Shown: positions 16,458-23,066 of the stretch, piece by piece
How positions within the stretch are numbered: the stretch's first letter is position 1
Layout: each line of letters starts with the position of its first letter
Source: Chara braunii
Taxonomy: Eukaryota; Streptophyta; Charophyceae; Charales; Characeae
Assembly (NCBI GenBank): GCA_003427395.1
Contig: BFEA01000180.1
Coordinates: 2,607,002 to 2,630,067, forward strand
Reading direction: 5' to 3'
Length of the DNA stretch: 23,066 nt
Position numbers and translations under genes: made by a program
The notes under the pieces: model-generated
What the model saw: the letters and a program-made list of their open reading frames with translations, nothing else
The model's database searches: none
Told to the model about the DNA's origin: nothing

Positions 16458-16507
16458 ATGGGAGTCAAAAAACTTTCCACTATCTTTTCCTATGTTTCAA
16501 ATTATAC

Positions 16508-16713
16508 CTATGGAAAGAAGAGATGAGGAAGGAGATGAAAATGAGGAAAGGGATAGAGATAATGGAAGAAAGGCGTGATGGAAGTTAGAGAGAAGAAGAA
16601 AAATTAGGAAGGAGATGAGGGAGTATAGGGGGGAGTAGAGGAAGAAGAAAAAGATGAAGATGAAGAATAAGAAAAAAAGAGAAAGAAGAAGAAGAAGAAG
16701 ATGAAGAGAAGGA
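16508..16713. repeat. Purine-rich tract (GAA/GAG/AGG)
   Basis: About 200 bases nearly all A and G on the plus strand, ending in GAAGAAGAAGAAGAAGATGAAGAG. It may adopt triplex DNA. The apparent Ser/Leu/Phe-rich frame on the minus strand (16733-16497) is a direct result of this composition. Confidence 0.85.
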
Positions 16714-16859
16714 ATCCTCTCATTTTTTTCCACTCACCTCCTTTAGTGCCTTGGAGTTGAAGTGTCAATCTTGATGGAGCTTCTCTCCACTTGGCTATGA
16801 CTTCCTTCTTCCTGAAGCCCTTCTCATTCCTTCCCCTCAGTCCCTTTCTGATCGTGACA

Positions 16860-17290
16860 AACTCCTATCTCTATGGCTATGGAGTCCTCCCCTGTAGGAG
16901 GGCTAATGAGACTCTGTCTAGCCTTTCCTCCTTTCTCACTGTCTGGGGCTATGGCGGACCACCTTCCTAGGCCAGCCTCACTATTACCAGCTTCTAGAAC
17001 TCCTCACACTAACCCACAGTCTCCTCTAAGCTCTCAAACTGGTAGGGGTTCCCCTCTTCTCACTCCAAGTGAGAGTGGTGCTCTCTTGGGCTCATGCCAT
17101 CAGCATGTACTTGCCTCAAGCCAATGGGAATGTGGTGGGCCGCTCGTTCCATCTTAAATAGGTTGGGCACAGTGTTTCATCCAGCCCATGGGCCTCCGTA
17201 TGTGCCCCATGGTGCACCGAGGTACCCCCAAGGCCAATTTACACCACTAGGCCTCTCCGGGGGCATATGGGTCTCCTTTTGGCCAGGTGC
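16860..17290 (+). other. Weakly protein-like stretch, no gene assigned
   Basis: Plus-strand frames 16873-17157 (94 codons) and 17094-17315 (73 codons) overlap. The second contains a Pro/Gly/Tyr-rich part, HGPPYVPHGAPRYPQGQFTP (about 17182-17241), that resembles low-complexity tails of RNA-binding or gag proteins. In-frame breaks and absence of a domain leave this as a possible eroded coding piece. The stretch also holds small hairpins, such as TCTCACT-CCA-AGTGAGA at 17058-17074. Confidence 0.25.
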
Positions 17291-17293
17291 ATG

Positions 17294-17939
17294 CAGTCCG
17301 AGTGACTGGTACTAACTCGGACTGCCCCTTGGGCCTCTTCAAGCCTCCTTTCCTTTTTAAAATGCTGCCCCCTTGAGTCCAAATGCCCAAGGGTAGCCTC
17401 TTTTGGGAGAAAAAGACCTAGTAGGCCTTTTTCTCGATTTTTTCAGTTTTTACCTCATTTTTGTTACGCCGAGGTATATTCCCATGCTTCGGTGCTTTTT
17501 CAGCCTTGGATCTGGTTGAGATCCAAGACCAACAATATTTCGTGCCACCCCCAAGTAGTCCTTGCTTCAAATTTGAGCCTCTAAGCTCACTTTTTCAGTT
17601 TTTTGTGCATTTGGCCCAAAAAGAGGGCCAAATGCACAGTTTCGTCTTCTTCTTTCTTTTGTTTCGTTCCATTTTGGGCTGCCAACTCATTCCGGAGTTG
17701 GCCGTTTGGGTTGACCTCATAAAAAATGGCCATATTACCTCATCCATGGATCTGAATCTCAGATCCATGACCCAAAACAAAAAACCGGTCATTTTCTCTT
17801 TGCCATTTCTCTCAACTTTGCGTTTTTAATTCAGATATTGCAGAGATAATGCCTCAAGGGTCATATCTCTGCAATCCGGATTGCCCTCCATCATTCTTGG
17901 AGGGATAAGGTCACAGTAGGGACCTGAGTCCCTACTGTG
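17294..17939. repeat. String of short perfect hairpins
   Basis: Perfect inverted repeats of different sequence (arm positions; stem/loop): 17294-17303/17315-17324 (10/11), 17370-17375/17388-17393 (6/12), 17407-17418/17424-17435 (12 with one mismatch/5), 17451-17456/17471-17476 (6/14), 17505-17513/17519-17527 (9/5), 17605-17617/17625-17637 (13/7), 17681-17688/17695-17702 (8/6), 17745-17755/17759-17769 (11/3), 17767-17772/17787-17792 (6/14), 17837-17848/17864-17875 (12/15), 17884-17890/17898-17904 (7/7), 17912-17923/17928-17939 (12/4). A random 650-bp stretch would rarely hold even one stem of 12-13 bp. No coding frame of note is present. Confidence 0.9.
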
Positions 17940-18354
17940 TCAGTCTCAACTGAGCGACAAATTTTCCTCCATTTTTTTTTCCCCTTTTGTCTCATTCTTC
18001 CTCCATTTTCTTTCGTTTTTTTTTCTTTTCTTTAATTTCTGATGTGACAAGTGTCAAGTGGCTATTGAGACCATGAATTTTCATCTATGGCTAGATTCAG
18101 ACTCAGCAGTTGACCGTTATATCCCGGATTACAATAATGAAGCCCCCACACTCAAGGGGGCTACATTTTGCCTCCGTTAGTCTCAATTTTGAGCCCCTTC
18201 TGCTCCGATTTTCTTTTGGTAGCCTTTTTCTGTGTTGAGCCCCTTGGGGTTCCATTTTCTCATGCCTAGCTAGTCCGAGATATGCCAGACTGCTGAGCAG
18301 CCCTCCCCTCACCATTATTTTGTTTTATTATCTCTCATGGCTCTCTCCGTTGAC
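17940..18354. other. Non-coding continuation with smaller hairpins
   Basis: Pyrimidine-rich on the plus strand. Small inverted repeats include TCAGT-CTCA-ACTGA at 17940, TGACA-AG-TGTCA at 18045, ATGAA-TT-TTCAT at 18073, AGCCCCC/GGGGGCT at 18141/18156 and CCCC-TT-GGGG at 18240. A minus-strand frame of 70 codons (18315-18103) has no recognisable motif. Confidence 0.5.
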
Positions 18355-18355
18355 T

Positions 18356-18416
18356 CCACTAGTGCTTGCACTAGTGGTGCTAATATTTTTCACTGTCTAG
18401 ATCTTGATCTCGATGG
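18356..18416. repeat. Twin-hairpin repeat, copy 1
   Basis: CCACTAGTGC-TT-GCACTAGTGG (18356-18377) is a perfect 10-bp hairpin. It is followed by GTGCTAATATT and a second hairpin around AGATC-TT-GATCT (about 18392-18416). The block, with diverged sequence, recurs at 19228-19290. Confidence 0.8.
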
Positions 18417-18812
18417 TGCCGTTTGCTTTGCTTGACCATTCCTCACGTTGGATCATAGTTCTCTTAGGACATCTAAAATCCCCGCTACTCTCCCCGTACT
18501 AGTTCCATTTTTTTGTTCCGCCGGTAGTCCCGCCGGCGCATGCCCCATTTTTCGACTATTTTTATTTGGGTCCATTTAGTTTCAGGCATAATCCCGGACG
18601 ACGTGTTATTTTTTTTTGGGGACTTCCTTGTTCCTTCCAGTTCCAATATCCCCTCCTCAAGTACCTCATATGCGCCGATTATTCTCGGTCGTGAGATCCT
18701 CATCTTACGGTTGCCATTTACCGTCTCTATCTGCCTCATGCCGAAGTCATTCTTTTTTAGCCTTTTTTTTTTTGCTTGCTATGGCTCATTTTTTCTTGGC
18801 TTAGTCATCCTT
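18417..18812. other. No firm feature
   Basis: A minus-strand frame of 84 codons (18739-18485) is basic and acidic (ISRPRIIGAYEVLEEGILE, KWTQIKIVEKWGMRRRDYRR). It is somewhat protein-like, but without motif, partner or clear start. GCCGG/CCGGC inverted words lie near 18530. I assign no gene. Confidence 0.3.
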
Positions 18813-19165
18813 ATGCAGTCCATTATTTCTCGGACTGTAACTGTGGCTATCTCCCTAGTCCCACCACCCCACAACTTGCCCCAAACTGAAAGAAAATGAA
18901 GCGTTCAATTTTCAAGTGCATCCGGGCTAAATCTTGGCTTCAGATGCACCTAGAACATGTGTTTTCCCTTCCCCATGCAGTCCGTTGTAACTCAGACTGC
19001 AGTAGGGGTCAATTTCCTAGTTCCATTGCCCCATAACTAGCCCAAAACTGAAGGGAAAAGACACGAGAAACTTTCAAGTGCATCCGGACTCAATATTGGC
19101 TCCGGATGCACCTAAAACATGTGTTTTCCCATTATGCTCATATAATCCGTCGTATCTCGGTTGCA
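18813..19165. repeat. Tandem repeat, period about 163 bp, 2.2 copies, with hairpins
   Basis: ATGCAGTCC starts at 18813 and 18975, with a degenerate third start near 19140. Shared blocks are CCCTAGTCCCA/CCTAGTTCCA, CCCCAYAACT, AAACTGAA, TTTCAAGTGCATCCGG, GATGCACCTA and AACATGTGTTTTCCC. Each copy has a CAGTC.../...GACTG hairpin (18816-18821/18832-18837 and 18976-18982/18995-19001) and a GTGCATC.../...GATGCAC hairpin; the copy at 19078-19088/19101-19111 has a perfect 11-bp stem. Confidence 0.88.
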
Positions 19166-19227
19166 TGAGGTCTTGAATTTTCTTGATTTTCTTTACTTTT
19201 TTTTTTCCCTTTTGTCTTTTCGTCTGC

Positions 19228-19290
19228 TCCCACAAGTACTTGCACTAGTGGTGCTAATATTCTTGGCCGTCAAGATCTTGATCTTGACGG
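19228..19290. repeat. Twin-hairpin repeat, copy 2
   Basis: Matches 18356-18416: CTTGCACTAGTGGTGCTAATATT followed by a hairpin. Here the second hairpin is perfect, CCGTCAAGATC-TT-GATCTTGACGG (19267-19290, 11-bp stem, 2-nt loop), whereas the first hairpin has lost part of its left arm (ACAAGTACTTGCACTAGTGG). Confidence 0.8.
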
Positions 19291-19294
19291 TACA

Positions 19295-19412
19295 CCGCCT
19301 GGTGGTCCCGTCGGTACTTGTCTCGCCGTCGGGCCCGCCGGTGGTCCCTGACACTTGTTCCGCCTGTGGCCCCCGACACTTTGTCCCGCCGGTGGTCCCC
19401 GACGCTTTGTGC
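19295..19412. repeat. GC-rich 25-26-bp repeat, 3-4 copies
   Basis: CCGCCGGTGGTCCCCGACACTTTGTC-like units start at about 19295 (longer, diverged), 19335, 19360 and 19386. A plus-strand frame of 131 codons (19161-19556) crosses the array and is Val/Pro/Ser-rich because of it; I do not regard it as a gene. A GTCAAGG/CCTTGAC inverted repeat follows at 19439-19468. Confidence 0.7.
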
Positions 19413-19559
19413 CTTCTTTCTCTTAGTGCTCTCCGGTTGTCAAGGTCCCCTTCTCGTATGGCCTTGACGCCCAGTTGTGGCCCGGCTCCTCTCGGTTCTT
19501 TGGCGGCCTTTTTCAGCTTGGTTACCAGAGCCGTCGTATTATTATTTTTTTTTTAATTG

Positions 19560-20008
19560 TCGAGGTTTTGGGAAATCTTCTCGAACAGTCTCTAGTAGTC
19601 CTTCACATCCTTCTTGCTTGGTCCATGGTTGTTTAGGCCTTCCCTATGCCACAATTGGGATGGTCTTCCCGAACTTTGTGTTAGGCCCTCGCGCGGCGGT
19701 CATCAGGGTGCTATTTCCCTTGGCGCTAGGAGCCGCCTTCTTTCTGTAGAACTCTGTGTCTAGCTATTTTCGCTTCTTTGATGGCCTCCCTTTTCCAAAA
19801 AAAAACCGTCTTTACTAATTTTTCGCGGTGCTTGTGCTAGCCGCGACCTTCCGGTCCGTCTCTTGGGTCTAAAGCCCCCCTCGGCCTCAGCCTTCCTTCC
19901 AGCTCTTTGACGTCGTCTGCCCCGTCCTAGTCCTTTGTCTTTTCTCTCTCTCCCGTCTCCCTTCTCCGGATCTCTTATCGCGCGCAACTTGGTTATATAC
20001 TGGCTCAC
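19560..20008 (-). other. Basic, charged minus-strand frames, unidentified
   Basis: The frame 20008-19760 (82 codons) reads SQYITKLRAIRDPEKGDGRE, GRGRRRQRAGRKAEAEGGF and RPKRRTGRSRLAQAPRKI. A neighbouring frame continues with RPSKKRK, a stop, EFYRKKAAPSAKGNSTLM and RGPNTKFGKTIPIVA to about 19650. The composition resembles disordered RNA-binding or gag-like sequence. There is no motif, and GC-rich DNA easily gives such frames, so this stays a low-confidence trace. Confidence 0.25.
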
Positions 20009-20659
20009 AAGTGCCGAGATCTTATTCGGGATCCAAAGGTCCTAACACCGGTCAAACCGTTGCTGGTCCTGCGATCCCGATTCGTGACCCGAAGTCATGT
20101 TCTCACGAGAGTCCCAGGTCACACCCAAAAATCCCGACCTGGCCCGAGAGCCCGATCTGTGTCCAAGCCCCGCTGCTCTGGCTCAAAGTTTCACCCGTGC
20201 CTAAAAGGCCCAGACTCGTTTCCAGAGTCTCGACCCGCCTTCAAAACCCCGACTTCCGTCGAAAGGCCCGTTTATGTCAAATATCCCTCACGCGCTTGTG
20301 CGCGCTTCAGCCAGATTCGTGTGCGGGAGTCGTGCTCAGTAGTGCATCTGTCCGATCCGTTTGCTCGTAGGTGCGCACGCGCGCACTCTCCTGCCCCTGT
20401 TCGATTCCGCACAGGTACACGTGTGCTCGCGGGGTCGCCCCCGCTTCCCGATCTGACAACGTGCGGGAGCGCGCTGAAGTGCGCGGCTATTCTGTGTCCC
20501 GATCCCGTTGGCGCGCGAGCTCGCGTAGATGCCTGCTGCTCGCCTCCGCTTCGATCCTGATTGAGCGTGGGTACGCGCAGAAACGCTCCCGATCCTGACT
20601 TCACGGGGCTGCTCTCTAGTGTGCTCCGGCTGCGCGTGCAGTGCGGGTAGCTGTGCGTG
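20009..20659. other. GC-rich stretch without a recognised gene
   Basis: Rich in CCCGA, CGATCCCGA and GCGCG words. Inverted words include CCAGGTC/GACCTGG (20114-20142) and AGACTC/GAGTCT (about 20212-20230). Open frames exist in most of the six frames at once (for example 20060-20560 plus and 20989-20336 minus), as expected where TA-containing stop codons are rare. It grades into the ordered repeat at 20660. Confidence 0.4.
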
Positions 20660-21075
20660 AGCGCCGCCTTCCAATCCTGATCGCGCAAACGTGAAAGGGG
20701 TCCAATCCCGATTGCGCAGACGTGCGCGCTGCTGCATGTGTGCATGTGGAATCCAATCCCGTCCGTGTATATGTGCGCGTGACTGCGTGTGTGCGCGAGG
20801 GGTACAATCCCAATCGCGCGGACGAGGGCGCGGCTGCGTGTGTGCACGCGGAGTCAAATACCGACCGTGTGAGCGTGCGGGTAGCTGCGCGTGTGTGCGC
20901 CCTTTCAATCCCGATCGTGCGAGCGTGCGGGGGGCTCTATCCTGATCGCGCGAGTGTGTGGGCCCTTTCAATTCCGACTGTGCTAGCATGGGCGGGGCTC
21001 AATCCCAATCGCGTGTGAGTGTGACTCGGTGTGAGCAACTGCGTGTGTGTGCGCGCTTTCAATTTCGACCGCTCT
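20660..21075. repeat. GC-rich phased repeat with 31- and about 51-bp units
   Basis: The word CAATCCCGATCGCGC (variants) starts near 20672, 20703, 20754, 20804, 20854, 20907, 20938, 20969, 21000 and 21060. Spacings are thus about 31, 51, 50, 50, 53, 31, 31, 31 and 60. The rest of each long unit is GTGCGGGTAGCTGCGCGTGTGTGCGC-like and can form alternating purine-pyrimidine (Z-prone) DNA. It is a tandem array whose units come in short and long forms. Confidence 0.8.
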
Positions 21076-22470
21076 CGGGCGGCTGCCTACCAGCCGGGGA
21101 CCCCCTTTTAGCCAAACAAGAAAGTCTTGGGTGTGTTTTCTTTGTTTTTGCATGGTTTTGATGTGTGGATGCGTTTGATTGCCAGGATTAAGGGAAACTT
21201 GGGGTTTCTTGACCCGCGTACTAACCTGCGGACAGGTGTGGAACGTAAGCCGGGACGATGGTCGCAGGCGGACCTGGGCGGATGTTAAAAATCGGGGTTT
21301 CGGTACTCAGAAAGGGGGATCAGGGGTCGATACCTGTGAATGAGGAATGGGCCAGATTTCGAGGATTTCAGTGTGGCATTTACAGGTCAAGGGAGACCGT
21401 CCCTAATATGGGCTGAGCGAGGAACTTTGACCGGAGGAGTGCCTGTCAAGAGGCCGAAGGGCTTGAGTGAGACCAGGTGCAAGGCCCGATGTGGACAGCA
21501 CAGTGGTCTTCGCAGGGTGGTACTCTTCTGCTCCCCGAGGAAAAATGTTTGGGATACCTGATGCAGCTGGCCAGCGGTGTGATGGGGATAATGCTTCCGA
21601 GACTCGCCCCGAATTAAAGGGGATGTGAGTGAAGCCGGACCAGGTTCAAGGTGGGGTGGCTCTCCCGGTGAATTTTCGGGGACTGGATAGAAGCTAAGTA
21701 GGGCAGCAAAAAGGAGAAGTCGAAGAGACTCCGGGGAAGGCCGTCCGTGACAAGCCCGTGACTGCCGCCGAGTCGGTGGGTCCCAAGGGGGATTGAGCCT
21801 GAGAATGGAAAGCCGTGTGGTGGAAGCTGAGCCCAATCCTTTTTTCTTTTTTTTGGTGGGGTCTGCTCAAGGGATGAGTGGAGGAAACGACGAATTGGGA
21901 GAAGATGGTAAGAGCTACGTAGCAGAGCAGACAGCTACTTGGCATCAAGAGGGGGGATCCGGGGTCCGGCGAATCAGTAGTTCACCCCGATGAGAAAATT
22001 AGTGGAATTTGTCTACGCCACAAGCCGTAGCCGATAGACTGGGAGGGAAAAACGGTTGAAGAAGAACGCGCGCTCAGGAGCACTGAGAATGCCACGACAC
22101 CTACGAAACAGTTGAGAAGAGGGTTCTTGGAGAGAAAGGAGAGGGCGAGATTGGAGGGAGAAGAGGAGGTGCTGCATGAATCCCGAAGAGGGGGGGGGCG
22201 ACTGCTGAGAGCAGCTGGAGGAAGAGAGTGAAGCCAGGAACAAGGAAAAGGCGGGGGATGAAAACTTGTCAAGAAGAAAGGGCGGGGAGGTTTTGACAAA
22301 ATTAGAGCGAAGGCGAAGGCTTCCTGAAGTCCGTTGAGGCACCGAGCGGCGGATGTGATTGGAAGGGAGAGGGGAGAACAGGATCGAGAAGGGGGAAGGA
22401 AAAAAAGATTTTTCAGTCTGCCGCCAGCTTCGCTTGGGCGACCAAAGGACGGGCAACGAGCAAACGTGGA
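21076..22470. other. No gene recognised; possible promoter-proximal or LTR sequence
   Basis: 1.4 kb without a convincing coding frame. The plus strand becomes purine-rich from about 22030. This explains the 292-codon Ser/Pro/Leu-rich minus-strand frame (22860-21982) and its 198-codon companion. The plus strand has a short frame at 21340-21561 without motif. Its position upstream of the TATA box at 22480 would fit a promoter region or the U3 part of an LTR. No second copy is present in the window to test that. Confidence 0.4.
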
Positions 22471-22479
22471 GACATAGGG

Positions 22480-22487
22480 TATAAAAG
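22480..22487 (+). promoter_or_regulatory. Candidate TATA box
   Basis: TATAAAAG with GC-rich flanks (GGG before, GGG after), a textbook RNA polymerase II TATA element. Transcription would be expected to start about 25-35 bases further, near 22505-22520, in the purine-rich sequence AAGAAAAGGGGAATCG. No open frame with a good start follows before the GA tract, so the transcript may be non-coding, an LTR transcript or spliced beyond the window. Confidence 0.55.
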
Positions 22488-22940
22488 GGGAGAAGGAGAG
22501 AAGAAAAGGGGAATCGTACGAGAAAGTCGAGTTCAGTGCGTAGGCGCGCGCACATAAGAGCTCGTGGCGATCGTGACCAATCCGGAGTCCGGTAGGGAAG
22601 GAGGCGCACGAGGCAGGCGTTCGCAAGTACGGGGGGGATTTTCGCGTCCTAGGTATCCTAGCGCTCTCGGAGCGATCTGCTGGGTAGTGAACCCGAGAGG
22701 CACGCCGGTGCCCTGGGCTCGACTCACGGCCACGTGCCTGAGGTGACTCTCGTTCGCGCACTTGAAGTAGGCATGCCCACGCCCTGGCGATGCTAGAGCT
22801 TGGGCGAGGTCGTAAGGGCAAGAGAAGGGACAGGGAGATAGAAAAGTGAGAGGAAGGCACGGGCGCACGGAGAAGAGAGAACGCGCAAAGGCGCTGGGGA
22901 CGCTTCGACAGCCGCGGGAACTCGATAGGAAGGACTGCGA
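22488..22940. other. Region downstream of the TATA box, no gene recognised
   Basis: A GC-rich stretch with a CACGTG-type E-box/G-box core (CCACGTGCC at 22730-22738). Plus-strand frame 22564-22746 (60 codons) has no motif. No tRNA fold or known primer-binding site is apparent. Confidence 0.35.
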
Positions 22941-22983
22941 GAGAGCGAGAGGGAGCGACAGATAGAGAGCGAGAGCGAGAGCG

Positions 22984-23066
<83 letters not shown>
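22941..23066. repeat. (GA)n / (GC)n microsatellite at the right edge
   Basis: Begins as irregular GAGAGCGAGAGGGAGCGACAG, passes through GCGCGCGCGCGCGCGCGC (about 22980-22998) and ends in uninterrupted GA to the last base. Same strand and motif as the left edge. Confidence 0.95.

Noticed and set aside
20272-20989. Minus-strand open frames of 191 and 217 codons
   Set aside because: They lie in very GC-rich repeats where stop codons are rare in all frames. The His/Arg/Ala-rich translation follows the repeat period.
22680-22745. Possible tRNA-like or primer-binding sequence (GGGTAGTGAACCCGAGAGG)
   Set aside because: No cloverleaf can be drawn and it does not match the initiator-tRNA primer site usual for plant LTR elements.
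21982-22860. 292-codon minus-strand open frame
   Set aside because: It is the complement of purine-rich DNA, giving a Ser/Pro/Leu/Phe-rich sequence without domains. A companion frame in the same region is also open, and the only promoter signal is on the other strand.

Overview
The window looks like repeat-rich nuclear DNA of a eukaryote, most likely from the green (plant or streptophyte-alga) lineage. There are no bacterial operons or RNA genes. Instead it holds one large decayed Ty3/gypsy-type LTR retrotransposon, several unrelated tandem arrays, foldback elements, long homopolymer and dinucleotide tracts, and much sequence without genes. The retroelement proteins resemble elements I associate with charophyte algae such as Chara; that is an impression and is unverified. 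Both window edges are (GA)n tracts, so the window may be bounded by assembly breaks.

Layout. 1-3770: microsatellite, a 269-bp diverged tandem duplication, a C-rich mosaic of repeated segments with a 59-bp C homopolymer, a 157-bp MITE-like foldback element, a second foldback element with GAACATGTTC-type palindromes, a 138-bp-spaced duplication, a 20-bp minisatellite and one plus-strand RG-rich open frame. 3737-13480: the retroelement, mostly on the minus strand. Read from high to low coordinates it has a long unrecognised N-terminal region (13480-11300), a charged gag-like region present twice (11300-10628 and 10303-9765), gag proper with a CCHC zinc knuckle (9786-8034), then reverse transcriptase, RNase H and a DD35E integrase (6771-3737). 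A polypurine tract followed by TG (3805-3789) probably marks the start of the 3' LTR. Protease and the protease-RT linker (6769-8033) lie on the PLUS strand, inverted with respect to everything else.

The element is dead. It carries frameshifts, a 55-bp tandem duplication in RNase H and many in-frame stops, several of which one C-to-T change would explain. If the 1.27-kb protease/linker segment is turned back, both edges fall where family order predicts (gag-PR and linker-RT). This is the clearest structural oddity of the window.

13468-16713: a 53-bp minisatellite (5 copies), a pair of 37-bp direct repeats, CAG/CAA microsatellites, a 173-bp satellite array (about 10 copies, each with a short hairpin) and a purine-rich tract. 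16860-19470: a non-coding stretch with an unusual density of short perfect hairpins of different sequence (stems 7-13 bp, loops 2-16 nt). Some hairpins occur as diverged copies that keep most of their pairing. 19295-21075: GC-rich short-period repeats. 21080-22900: no recognisable gene, but a good TATA box at 22480 on the plus strand. 22941-23066: GA/GC microsatellite.
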